A stretch of DNA of 18,311 bases from an uncultured Collinsella sp. (GTDB lineage: Bacteria > Actinomycetota > Coriobacteriia > Coriobacteriales > Coriobacteriaceae). Shown here piece by piece: positions 1 through 7,042 of this stretch (within the stretch, counting starts at the first letter, position 1; each line of letters starts with the position of its first letter). The notes beneath the pieces are model-generated. The model was not told the DNA's origin, searched no databases, and saw nothing but the letters and a program-made list of their open reading frames with translations. The stretch lies in assembly GCA_958451615.1 (NCBI GenBank), contig CAUDQR010000032.1, positions 1-18,311 on the forward strand, read 5' to 3'. The position numbers and the translations under genes are program-made.

Positions 1-52
1 ATTTCCCGGTTCGACGAACAGCCGATCGTGTCAAATTTGGTCTAACAGAGCC
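1..52 (-). mobile_element. possible outer end of an insertion sequence (ISL3-like), truncated by window edge
   Basis: Read on the minus strand, the segment ending at 52 begins GGCTCTGTTAGACC and continues through CAAATTTGACA. A terminal GGCTCT/GGGTCT is typical of ISL3-family inverted repeats, and the bases just outside (53-60, TTTATTTA) form an AT-rich 8-mer such as these elements target. No transposase is visible, since it would lie left of the window. This rests on motif resemblance only and may be chance. Confidence 0.25.
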
Positions 53-243
53 TTTATTTATGCCGATTGGGCGCAATATGAGCATCAGATAGGGCTTCGA
101 AGACGGTGCGCGGTGCGCTCCGATGCTGAATACTCCCAAAAATGCACGGCGGAACATGACCCACCTGGCCAAAGCGCTCAAGTTCGGTATTCGGGGACGC
201 CTGCCAATTCGCAATACATACAAGTCACGGCTCCAGTAACCGT

Positions 244-267
244 TGAACGGGCAAAATCGACCGTTCA
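244..267. promoter_or_regulatory. upstream inverted repeat TGAACGG-N10-CCGTTCA before the uxaC promoter
   Basis: Perfect 7-bp arms TGAACGG (244-250) and CCGTTCA (261-267) flank an A-rich 10-bp spacer. Nearly the same element occurs at 5194-5217 and its right arm recurs at 11681-11687, each 25-28 bp before the first operator of a promoter. Its centre lies near -70 relative to the predicted start site, a usual position for an activator. The half-site TGAAC is shared with the AACGTT operators, so it could instead be a split operator. Confidence 0.5.
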
Positions 268-280
268 CCCCATGGTGGTT

Positions 281-296
281 AGGTGAACGTTCACCT
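281..296. promoter_or_regulatory. operator 1, perfect 16-bp palindrome (LacI-type)
   Basis: AGGTGAACGTTCACCT is a perfect palindrome with a central CG, the usual form of LacI-family operators. It overlaps the proposed -35 (TTCACC, 290-295) of the uxaC promoter, so binding would block RNA polymerase. Six related copies occur in the window, all upstream of pectin genes. Confidence 0.8.
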
Positions 297-319
297 TTTA
301 AGTCGCAATGAATTAGTAT
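290..319 (+). promoter_or_regulatory. predicted uxaCBA promoter
   Basis: The -35 TTCACC lies at 290-295 inside operator 1 and the -10 TAGTAT at 314-319, with an 18-bp spacer. Operator 2 follows within 2 bp. The hexamers are imperfect, but the same arrangement recurs at 5239-5267, where the -10 is much better. Confidence 0.5.
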
Positions 320-334
320 AGTGAACGTTCACCT
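319..334. promoter_or_regulatory. operator 2, at the predicted uxaC transcription start
   Basis: TAGTGAACGTTCACCT contains the perfect 12-bp palindrome GTGAACGTTCAC (321-332). Its centre is 38 bp from that of operator 1. It covers the predicted start site immediately after the -10. Confidence 0.78.
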
Positions 335-386
335 AGAGGATAACGAGCGCATCGTGCGCCCGCTCCGCCAATAAAGGGGTTGTTTG

Positions 387-1814
387 ATGAAAAACTTCAT
401 GGACGATCAGGATTTCCTGCTGAGCACCAAAACCGGTGAGGAGCTGTTCCACAACTTTGCCGAGGGCATGCCCATCGTTGACTACCACTGCCACATTTCT
501 CCCAAGGAGATCTGGGACGACAAGCGTTTTGAGAACATCACCGAGGTTTGGCTGGGCGGTGACCACTACAAGTGGCGCCTGATGCGTGCCAACGGCGTCG
601 ACGAGCGCTTCATTACCGGCGATGCCCCTGCTCGCGAGAAGTTCCAGAAGTGGGCCGAGACCCTGGGCCGTTGCGTGGGCAACCCCGTCTTTGAGTGGAG
701 CCACCTGGAGCTTAAGCGTTACTTTGGCTACGAGGGTGTCCTGAACGGCAAAACCGCTCAGGAGGTCTGGGACCTTGCCAACGCCAAGCTCGCTGAGGCT
801 AGCTTTACCTGCCGCAACCTGATCAAGCAGTCCAACGTCCGCATGATCTGCACTACCGACGACCCCGCCGACAGCTTTGAGTGGCACAAGAAGATTGCCG
901 CCGACGACAGTTTTGACGTTCAGGTCGTTCCCGCCATGCGCCCCGATGCCGCCCTGCGCATCGAGCGTGGCCAGGAGTTCGCCGACTACTGCAAGCATCT
1001 CTCCGAGGTTGCCGGCATTGAGATCAGCGACTTCGAGGGCATGAAGGCCGCCATCTCCAAGCGCTACGACGTTGCCCACGAGCTGGGCTGCCGCGCTTCC
1101 GACCACGCGCTCGACTACGTTATGTACGCTCCGGCTACCGCCGACGAGATCGAGGCCATCTTTGCCAAGGGCCTTGCCGCCGAGCCGCTTACCGAGGACG
1201 AGGTCCTCAAGTACAAGACGGCCTTTATGCAGTTCGTCGCCGGCGAGTATGTCCGCCTTGGCTGGGCCATGCAGCTGCACTTTGGCTGCAAGCGTGACAA
1301 CAACCGCGCTATGTTCGCCAAGCTCGGTCCCGATACCGGCTACGACTGCATCTCCAACTACACGCCGTCCGACCAGCTGGCCGATTTCCTCAACTCCATC
1401 CAGGAGTCCACGGGTCTGCCCAAGACCATCCTGTACAGCCTGAACCCCATCGACAACACCATGATCGATACCGTGATGGGCTGCTTCCAGGAGGCTCCGA
1501 CCGCCGGCAAGATCCAGAACGGCTCTGCCTGGTGGTTCAACGACAACGAGATCGGTATGCGCGAGCAGCTTACGGCTCTGGCTAACGAGGGCGTGCTGGG
1601 CAACTTTGTGGGCATGCTTACCGATTCCCGCTCCTTCCTGTCCTACCCGCGTCACGAGTACTTCCGTCGCGTGCTGTGCGGCGTGATCGGCGAGTGGGTC
1701 GAGCAGGGCAAGTATCCGGCCGACATGGAGCTGCTGGGAGCCATCGTGCGCGACATCAGCTACAACAACGCGGTCCGCTACTTTGGCTTTGACCTGGATA
1801 CCGTCGAGGCCTAA
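387..1814 (+). CDS. uxaC: glucuronate/galacturonate isomerase UxaC
   Basis: UxaC interconverts D-galacturonate and D-tagaturonate (and D-glucuronate and D-fructuronate), the first cytoplasmic step of the isomerase pathway. The 475-residue product has the normal length for this amidohydrolase-superfamily enzyme. The N-terminal MPIVDYHCHISP segment carries the metal-binding His-x-His pair (H34, H36), and the C-terminal LTDSRSFLSYPRHEYFRR block is also typical. An in-frame TTG at 384 directly precedes ATG 387. ATG is preferred because the purine-rich AAAGGGG (373-379) is well placed. It is the first gene of uxaC-uxaB-uxaA, downstream of a promoter with two palindromic operators, so probably induced by uronates. 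No anomalies are seen. The family call is secure; preference for galacturonate is inferred from the pectin genes nearby. Confidence 0.96.
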   Translation: MKNFMDDQDFLLSTKTGEELFHNFAEGMPIVDYHCHISPKEIWDDKRFENITEVWLGGDHYKWRLMRANGVDERFITGDAPAREKFQKWAETLGRCVGNPVFEWSHLELKRYFGYEGVLNGKTAQEVWDLANAKLAEASFTCRNLIKQSNVRMICTTDDPADSFEWHKKIAADDSFDVQVVPAMRPDAALRIERGQEFADYCKHLSEVAGIEISDFEGMKAAISKRYDVAHELGCRASDHALDYVMYAPATADEIEAIFAKGLAAEPLTEDEVLKYKTAFMQFVAGEYVRLGWAMQLHFGCKRDNNRAMFAKLGPDTGYDCISNYTPSDQLADFLNSIQESTGLPKTILYSLNPIDNTMIDTVMGCFQEAPTAGKIQNGSAWWFNDNEIGMREQLTALANEGVLGNFVGMLTDSRSFLSYPRHEYFRRVLCGVIGEWVEQGKYPADMELLGAIVRDISYNNAVRYFGFDLDTVEA

Positions 1815-1839
1815 ACCCGCATCGAATCACACCGAACTC

Positions 1840-1874
1840 GGGAGCGCCGTTGCCACACGCGGCGCCCCCGTTTT
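1840..1874 (+). terminator. hairpin between uxaC and uxaB (weak terminator or attenuator)
   Basis: GGGAGCGCCG (1840-1849) pairs with CGGCGCCCCC (1860-1869), with one A-C mismatch and a 10-nt loop, followed by GTTTTG. The T tract is short, so partial termination or mRNA stabilisation is likelier than a full stop. Confidence 0.45.
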
Positions 1875-1910
1875 GCCTGCACGCTAACAGCAATCTAAGG
1901 AGAGACATCG

Positions 1911-3425
1911 ATGGAGAACATCAGCTACGAGACGCTCGAGAAGATCGGCTACAAGGGCTACCTGCTGCCCAAGGACGCGCCCGAGAAGGTTCTGCAGTTT
2001 GGCGAGGGCAATTTCCTGCGCGCCTTTGTCGACCGCTTCTTTGACATGGGCAACGAGGCAACCGGCTGGAACGGCAAGGTTGTCATGGTGCAGCCCATCA
2101 GCGGCGCCTTTGGCTTTGCCGACGGCATCAATGCCCAGGACGACCTGTACACCGTGCTGGTGCGCGGCAAGGAGAGCGGCAACACGGTCGACGAGTCCCG
2201 TGTGATCAGCGCCTGCAGCCGCTGCCTCAATCCGTATCGTGAGGACGACTACCGCGCCATGATGGAGGTCGCCGTCTCCGACGATTTGGAGATTATCGTC
2301 TCCAACACCACCGAGGCTGGCATTGCCTACGATCCGTCCTGCAAGGCCGACGACATGCCGCCCGCGAGCTTCCCCGCTAAGCTTGCCCAGGTGCTCCACA
2401 CCCGCTGGGCCGCCGGCAAGCCGGGCGTCATCGTGCTCGCCTGTGAGCTCATCGATCACAACGGCGAGGAGCTGCTGCGCATCATGAACCAGTACGTGAG
2501 CGACTGGGGCTGGGAGGACGAGTTTGCGCAGTGGATGGCCAACGACTGCACCGTCTGCACCACGCTCGTCGACACTATCGTCCCCGGCCGTATCCGCGAC
2601 CCCAAGGAGGCCGCTGCCGTGGCCGAGCGCCTGGGCTACGAGGATCCCTTCCTGGCCGTGCGCGAGCCCTTCCAGATGTGGGGTATCCAGGGCGATGAGT
2701 CGCTCAAGGAGCGTCTGCCCTTCGTGAAGGCCGGCCTGCCGGGCGTCTTTGTGACCCCCGATGTCACCCCGTACAAGAAGCGCAAGGTCCGCATCCTCAA
2801 CGGCGCCCACACTGCCTTTGTTCCGGGTTCCTGGGTTGCCGGCTTTGACATCGTGCGTGATTGCATGCATGACGAGACCGTTCGCGGCTTCATGAACACC
2901 ATGCTCTACGACGAGGTCATCCCGACGCTTGCCGCCGATCTTGATGTCGAGGACTGCAAGGCCTTTGCCGCCGCCGTCGAGAACCGCTTCGACAACCCGT
3001 TTATCGACCACGCGCTGCTCTCCATTTGCCTCAACTCAACCGCCAAATGGCGTGCTCGCGACCTGCCCACGCTCAAGGACTATGTTGCCGAGACCGGCAA
3101 CCTGCCCAAGTGCCTGGCGACGAGCCTCGCTACGCTCATTGCCTTCTATACGCAGGAGCTCGTTGCTCGCGAGGGCGATGGCCTGCACCTGCGCCGCGCC
3201 GACGGCACCGAGTACACCGCTCAGGACGATGCCTTCGTGCTCGATTTCTACGCCGCCCACGCCGGTGCAGACGATGCCGAGCTGGTGCACGACGTGCTCA
3301 GCAACGAGCAGATGTGGGGCGAGGACCTTACGCAGATCGCCGGCCTTGAGGAGTTTGTCGTCAACGCGCTTGCCGTTGTGCGCGCCGAGGGCGCCAAGCA
3401 GGCATTTGCCAACGCCCAGGCCTAA
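1911..3425 (+). CDS. uxaB: tagaturonate reductase (altronate oxidoreductase) UxaB
   Basis: UxaB reduces D-tagaturonate to D-altronate with NADH in the cytoplasm. The 504-residue protein is a long-chain mannitol-dehydrogenase-family member. The N-terminal dinucleotide region includes VLQFGEGNFLRAF (27-39), and a NTTEAGI segment lies near 132-138. The C-terminal domain holds the catalytic Lys-x4-Asn-x2-His pattern (K292, N297, H300) in RKVRILNGAH, with the spacing known for this family. ATG 1911 is supported by AAGGAGAG at 1897-1904. Mannitol and fructuronate reductases (UxuB) are related. UxaB is favoured by the LACELIDHNGEEL block (176-188) and by its position between uxaC and uxaA. It lies 96 bp after uxaC across a weak hairpin and is presumably co-transcribed with it. 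Confidence 0.93.
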   Translation: MENISYETLEKIGYKGYLLPKDAPEKVLQFGEGNFLRAFVDRFFDMGNEATGWNGKVVMVQPISGAFGFADGINAQDDLYTVLVRGKESGNTVDESRVISACSRCLNPYREDDYRAMMEVAVSDDLEIIVSNTTEAGIAYDPSCKADDMPPASFPAKLAQVLHTRWAAGKPGVIVLACELIDHNGEELLRIMNQYVSDWGWEDEFAQWMANDCTVCTTLVDTIVPGRIRDPKEAAAVAERLGYEDPFLAVREPFQMWGIQGDESLKERLPFVKAGLPGVFVTPDVTPYKKRKVRILNGAHTAFVPGSWVAGFDIVRDCMHDETVRGFMNTMLYDEVIPTLAADLDVEDCKAFAAAVENRFDNPFIDHALLSICLNSTAKWRARDLPTLKDYVAETGNLPKCLATSLATLIAFYTQELVAREGDGLHLRRADGTEYTAQDDAFVLDFYAAHAGADDAELVHDVLSNEQMWGEDLTQIAGLEEFVVNALAVVRAEGAKQAFANAQA

Positions 3426-3435
3426 ATCCTTCTGT

Positions 3436-3461
3436 GCGCCCGCCGGGCAACTGGCGGGCGC
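3436..3461 (+). terminator. hairpin between uxaB and uxaA without T tract
   Basis: A perfect 9-bp stem, GCGCCCGCC (3436-3444) with GGCGGGCGC (3453-3461), encloses an 8-nt loop. No run of T follows, so it looks more like an intercistronic mRNA hairpin than a terminator. Confidence 0.4.
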
Positions 3462-3503
3462 CCGCTGACTTCTGCTCAACCTGTAGGGTTAGGACTCTTT
3501 GTA

Positions 3504-4988
3504 ATGAATACTATCCAGATCAATCCGGCCGACAACGTGATCGTCGCGCTGTCGCCGCTTGCCAAGGGCACCGCCGTCGCGGTTCCCGGGGTGGGCGAGG
3601 TCGTTGCCGCGGAGGATATTCCGCAGGGCCACAAGATGGCCGTGCGTGCCATTGCGGCGGGGGAGGACGTCGTCAAGTACGGTCTTCCTATCGGTCACGT
3701 GACGGGCGACATCCAGCCCGGTCAGTGGCTTCATACGCATAACGTCAAGACCAACCTTTCGGGCGAGGTCGAGTACGCTTACAACCCGACGCATCCGGTC
3801 GTTGAGCCGGTTGAGCCCGAGACCTTTATGGGTTTCCGCCGCGCTGACGGCCGCGCCGCCACGCGCAACGAGCTGTGGATCATCCCCACGGTCGGCTGCG
3901 TCAACGAGGTCGCACGTGCCATGTGCGAGCAGGCTCAGGATCTGGTCGAGGGCTCGCTGGAGGGCGTTTACTACTTCCCGCATCCCTTTGGCTGCTCGCA
4001 GACCGGTGCCGACCATGCCCAGACGCGCCGTCTGCTGGTGGCGCTCTCGCGTCACGCAAACGCTGCGGGTGTGCTGTTCCTGTCCCTCGGTTGCGAAAAC
4101 TGCACGCACCAGCAGGTACTCGACGAGCTCGGTGACTTTGATCGCGAGCGCGTTCGATTCCTCGCCTGCCAGGATGTAGCCGACGAGCAGGTCGAGGGTC
4201 ACAAGATCCTGTCCGAGCTTGCCGACCTGGCCAAGCAGGCCAAGCGTGAGCCCATTCCTGCCTCCGAGCTGGTCATTGGCCTTAAGTGCGGCGGCTCTGA
4301 CGGTCTTTCGGGCATTACCGCCAACCCCACGATCGGTCGCGTGAGCGATATGGTTGTCGCCCGCGGCGGCACGTCGGTGCTCACCGAGGTTCCCGAGATG
4401 TTTGGCGCGGAGAGCATTCTGCTCGATCGCTGTGAGAGCCAGGACGTCTTCAATGCCGCCTCCGACATGCTCAACGGCTTTAAGGACTACTTTATCAGCC
4501 ACGGCGAGGTCGTCTATGAGAACCCGAGCCCCGGCAACAAGGACGGCGGCATTACCACGCTCGAGGACAAGAGCTGCGGCTGCGTGCAAAAGGGCGGATC
4601 TGCCCCCATCGTCGACGTGCTGCCGTATGCCGGTCAGGCTACCAAGCATGGCCTGAACATGCTGTGCGGTCCGGGCAACGACATGGTATCCACCACGGCC
4701 CTGACGGCTGCCGGCTGCCACGTAATCCTGTTCTCGACCGGCCGCGGCACGCCGTTTGGCGCACCGGCGCCTACACTCAAGGTGTTCACCAACCAGCGTC
4801 TGTGCGACCACAAGGCCAACTGGATGGACTTTAACGCCGGCGTGGTGGCTACGGGCGAGCGCACGCTCGATGAGGCTGCCGACGACCTGTATCAGATGGT
4901 GCTGGACACGGCGAGCGGCAAGCTTACGAGTGCCGAGCGTCGCGGCTGCCACGAGATCAGCATTTGGAAGGATGGCGTCTGCCTGTAG
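3504..4988 (+). CDS. uxaA: altronate dehydratase UxaA
   Basis: UxaA dehydrates D-altronate to 2-keto-3-deoxy-D-gluconate (KDG), the last step of the uxaCBA route. The 494-residue product has the two-part family layout: an N-terminal SAF-type domain (about 1-95, containing the VALSPLAKGTAV and WLHTHNVKTNL segments) and a large catalytic UxaA domain. The latter carries HPFGCSQTGADH (from H160), GCENCTHQQ (from G196) and KCGGSDGLSGITANP, whose Cys/His residues are typical of iron-dependent family members. ATG 3504 is preceded by AGGGTTAGGA (3485-3494). It ends the operon and is followed by a strong terminator. Galactarate dehydratase (GarD) is a relative, but gene order favours altronate. KDG kinase and KDPG aldolase are not in the window and must be encoded elsewhere. 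Confidence 0.95.
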   Translation: MNTIQINPADNVIVALSPLAKGTAVAVPGVGEVVAAEDIPQGHKMAVRAIAAGEDVVKYGLPIGHVTGDIQPGQWLHTHNVKTNLSGEVEYAYNPTHPVVEPVEPETFMGFRRADGRAATRNELWIIPTVGCVNEVARAMCEQAQDLVEGSLEGVYYFPHPFGCSQTGADHAQTRRLLVALSRHANAAGVLFLSLGCENCTHQQVLDELGDFDRERVRFLACQDVADEQVEGHKILSELADLAKQAKREPIPASELVIGLKCGGSDGLSGITANPTIGRVSDMVVARGGTSVLTEVPEMFGAESILLDRCESQDVFNAASDMLNGFKDYFISHGEVVYENPSPGNKDGGITTLEDKSCGCVQKGGSAPIVDVLPYAGQATKHGLNMLCGPGNDMVSTTALTAAGCHVILFSTGRGTPFGAPAPTLKVFTNQRLCDHKANWMDFNAGVVATGERTLDEAADDLYQMVLDTASGKLTSAERRGCHEISIWKDGVCL

Positions 4989-5020
4989 CGGTAAATGGGT
5001 TCGCATAGGGCGCTATTGAC

Positions 5021-5070
5021 CATGGCCCCGTCGGGAGTGTTCCCGGCGGGGCCATGTTTGTTCTGTCTGT
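5021..5070 (+). terminator. strong intrinsic terminator of the uxaCBA operon
   Basis: A 16-bp stem (5021-5036 with 5041-5056, one G-U pair) starting CATGGCCCCG has a 4-nt loop, GTGT. It is followed by a T-rich stretch (TTTGTTCTGTCTGTT). Confidence 0.9.
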
Positions 5071-5108
5071 TCGGGCGTGTCTTCCTGAGGGTACGGGAGC
5101 GGCGAAAA

Positions 5109-5124
5109 CAATAAACGTTCACCT
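5109..5124. promoter_or_regulatory. operator 3, degenerate distal copy
   Basis: CAATAAACGTTCACCT keeps the right half AACGTTCACCT of the operator, with a decayed left half. It lies 121 bp upstream of operator 4, far enough for a looping or auxiliary role. The rest of the 4989-5368 gap holds the uxaA terminator, a shared inverted repeat, operators 4 and 5 and a promoter, and no gene. Confidence 0.55.
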
Positions 5125-5193
5125 AATCGACCTCAAATTTAAACCCACTCAATACCCATGTAATCGTGATTTTTTTTCAAGTCAGATATCCGT

Positions 5194-5217
5194 TTAACGG
5201 CAAAAAACGACCGTTCA
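5194..5217. promoter_or_regulatory. upstream inverted repeat TTAACGG-N10-CCGTTCA before the transporter promoter
   Basis: This is a near copy of the element at 244-267, with the same 10-bp spacer length and A-rich spacer. The left arm differs by one base (TTAACGG versus TGAACGG). Its centre is 32 bp before operator 4, against 33 bp at uxaC, and near -68 from the predicted start site. Confidence 0.5.
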
Positions 5218-5229
5218 AGGATAATATAC

Positions 5230-5245
5230 AAGTGAACGTTCACCT
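5230..5245. promoter_or_regulatory. operator 4, overlapping the transporter -35
   Basis: AAGTGAACGTTCACCT contains the perfect palindrome GTGAACGTTCAC (5232-5243), identical to the core of operators 1 and 2, and covers the predicted -35. Confidence 0.8.
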
Positions 5246-5267
5246 ATCATATGCAATCGCGCATAAT
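5239..5267 (+). promoter_or_regulatory. predicted promoter of the transporter transcription unit
   Basis: The -35 TTCACC (5239-5244) and -10 CATAAT (5262-5267, 5 of 6 consensus) are separated by the ideal 17 bp. Operators overlap the -35 and follow the -10, repeating the uxaC arrangement. This is the best of the three predicted promoters. Confidence 0.65.
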
Positions 5268-5269
5268 CT

Positions 5270-5285
5270 AGCTAAACGTTCACCC
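5270..5285. promoter_or_regulatory. operator 5, at the predicted transporter start site
   Basis: AGCTAAACGTTCACCC keeps the AACGTTCACC core. Its centre is 40 bp from that of operator 4, directly after the -10. Confidence 0.65.
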
Positions 5286-5368
5286 TACGAGTGGGCGATA
5301 TGCAGACAGACATCGGTATGGACTCCAATGTCTTGTTACAAGACAATCGAGAAAAGAGAGGGAGCTCG

Positions 5369-6928
5369 ATGACTAACAAGATCGGTAAAAAGCGCAAGAT
5401 CACATTTTGGACGCGCTTGGGCTTTGGTATGGGCGGCATGCTCAACTCCGGTGCCCTGAGCTTTACGCACAGCTACATGGTGCTGTTCCTGTCCACGGAG
5501 TGCGGTCTGTCCGCAGGCGAGGCTGCGCTGATCAGCTCGTTCGCCATCTATCTCAACGCCATTCTGTGCCCGCTCATGGGCTTTGTGGCCGATAACTTCT
5601 ACGCTACCAAGATCGGCCGCATCTTTGGCCGCCGCCGTTTCTGGATCTTGCTGGCTATCCCGATGATGGTCGCCGAGCCGCTCATCTTTGTGGCTACGCC
5701 GTTTGGTTTCCCGTACTACTTTGTGTTGTACCTGATCTACAACGTCGCGTACACGTTCTGCACCGCCAACCTGTCGCCGCTTACCATCGAGATGACCGAT
5801 GACTTCAAGGAGCGTACGTACCTCACCGGCTACAAGCACCTCTTTGGTAACGCCGCCGGCTTCCTGATGGCAGCACTCGTCGGCTTTGGCTTTGGCACCT
5901 TCGGCGAGACCAACCCGTTCAGCTACTTCATTATTGCTACGATTAACGCTTCGGTCATGGCAATCTCGCTGCTCTGCGTGTACCTGTCCACGTGGGAGCA
6001 CACCCCCGAGGAGGTCGCTCAGGAGAAGATCGAGAGCGTCGGCGAGGGTATCAAGAAGTTTTTCATCGACGTTATCTCTACCTTCCGCAACAAGTCCTTC
6101 CGCAAGGTCCTGTATGCGCAGGTCTCCACGAAGCTCGCCGCTGCCTGCTGGTCTGCGTGCCTGTCCTTCTTCATCGTCTACTGTCTGCAGATTCCTAAGT
6201 CCTACGAGTCCGTGATGGAGATGCCCGGCAAGGTCGTCGCTATCGTCTGCACCGCCATCTGGGTCGCCCTCATGGCCAAGAAGGGCTTCCACAAGTCTTG
6301 GTACCTGGCAAACGTCGGTTGCGCCGCGTGCATCATCGCCTACAACTACTTCGCCTTTGGTCAGATCAACGGCACCTCCACGGTCGCCATCGCCATGATC
6401 GCCTACCCCATCATCTTCGCCATCTGGAAGTTCTTCTACGTTGGCTTCCAGTATCTGCCCGATGTTCTGCTCAACTACATCCCCGATGTCGATGAGCTCA
6501 TCACCCTGCGTCGTCGCGAGGGCATCTACAGCTCCGCACAGCAGCTCTGCCAGCAGATCGCCCAGGCTGTTGCCGTCAACGTATGGGCTATCGTCCTTGC
6601 TGCCTCCGGCTTCATTCAGACCGCCGGCAACAGCGACGCCGTGACCCAGCCCGCCACCGTGCCTCTGTACATTTGCGGCTACATGCTCATCGGCTGCGCC
6701 GGCTTCTTCCTGCTCGCGGCCGTCCTTGCCCGCGGCATCAAGATTGACAAGGAGCAGTGCGACATCCTTTGCGACGAGATCCACCGTGTCAAGGAGGGTG
6801 GCAAGATGGCCGACGTCAAGCCCGAGGTCAAGGCGCTTTGCGAGGAGCTCTCCGGCTTTAAGTACGAGGACTGCTTCGCCCACAACAATGTTGGCTTCCA
6901 GGACGGCAGCGTAATTCCCGCCGAGTAG
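5369..6928 (+). CDS. GPH-family (MelB-like) sugar/cation symporter, probably pectin oligosaccharide or galacturonate uptake
   Basis: This is a membrane transporter of the glycoside-pentoside-hexuronide:cation symporter branch of the major facilitator superfamily. The 519-residue product has about 12 hydrophobic segments. The early loop GFVADN (71-76) followed by GRIFGRRRFW (83-92) matches the family's conserved loop between the second and third membrane segments. A cytoplasmic tail of roughly 60 residues follows the last segment. In-frame starts exist upstream at 5291, but those 26 residues are polar, run over the leader, and lack a good ribosome site. ATG 5369 has GAGAGGGAG (5355-5363). It has its own operator-controlled promoter and lies next to cytoplasmic pectin enzymes, so oligogalacturonides are the inferred cargo; monomeric galacturonate is the alternative. 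Substrate cannot be read from the sequence. Confidence 0.88.
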   Translation: MTNKIGKKRKITFWTRLGFGMGGMLNSGALSFTHSYMVLFLSTECGLSAGEAALISSFAIYLNAILCPLMGFVADNFYATKIGRIFGRRRFWILLAIPMMVAEPLIFVATPFGFPYYFVLYLIYNVAYTFCTANLSPLTIEMTDDFKERTYLTGYKHLFGNAAGFLMAALVGFGFGTFGETNPFSYFIIATINASVMAISLLCVYLSTWEHTPEEVAQEKIESVGEGIKKFFIDVISTFRNKSFRKVLYAQVSTKLAAACWSACLSFFIVYCLQIPKSYESVMEMPGKVVAIVCTAIWVALMAKKGFHKSWYLANVGCAACIIAYNYFAFGQINGTSTVAIAMIAYPIIFAIWKFFYVGFQYLPDVLLNYIPDVDELITLRRREGIYSSAQQLCQQIAQAVAVNVWAIVLAASGFIQTAGNSDAVTQPATVPLYICGYMLIGCAGFFLLAAVLARGIKIDKEQCDILCDEIHRVKEGGKMADVKPEVKALCEELSGFKYEDCFAHNNVGFQDGSVIPAE

Positions 6929-6952
6929 GGCAGGCGCATCGTCCAAACCACA

Positions 6953-6996
6953 GGGCCGTGCCACCGGAGATCCACCGGCGGGTACGGCCCTTTTTT
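6953..6996 (+). terminator. intrinsic terminator after the transporter gene
   Basis: GGGCCGTGCC (6953-6962) pairs with GGGTACGGCCC-side bases (6981-6990, one G-U), with further pairing possible inside. Six T follow (6991-6996). It is a strong signal, yet no convincing promoter lies between it and the next gene. Confidence 0.85.
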
Positions 6997-7042
6997 AAAA
7001 ACGACTAGTATGAACTTCTGATTACATTTGAGGGAGAGACCC

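Noticed and set aside
123..239. 38-codon basic ORF in the left leader
   Set aside because: Very short, no ribosome site, no family resemblance. It may be a decayed fragment, but there is nothing to support it as a gene.
333..1655. 440-codon open frame on the minus strand opposite uxaC
   Set aside because: Codon bias of the GC-rich uxaC leaves the opposite frame open. The translation is a low-complexity V/G/L/A/D/H-rich string without recognisable motifs.
3489..5006. 505-codon minus-strand frame opposite uxaA, and similar long frames opposite the other genes (1884-3011, 5336-6964, 7022-9106, 15658-17436)
   Set aside because: Same antisense shadow effect. None has a plausible ribosome site with family motifs, and each overlaps a confidently identified gene.
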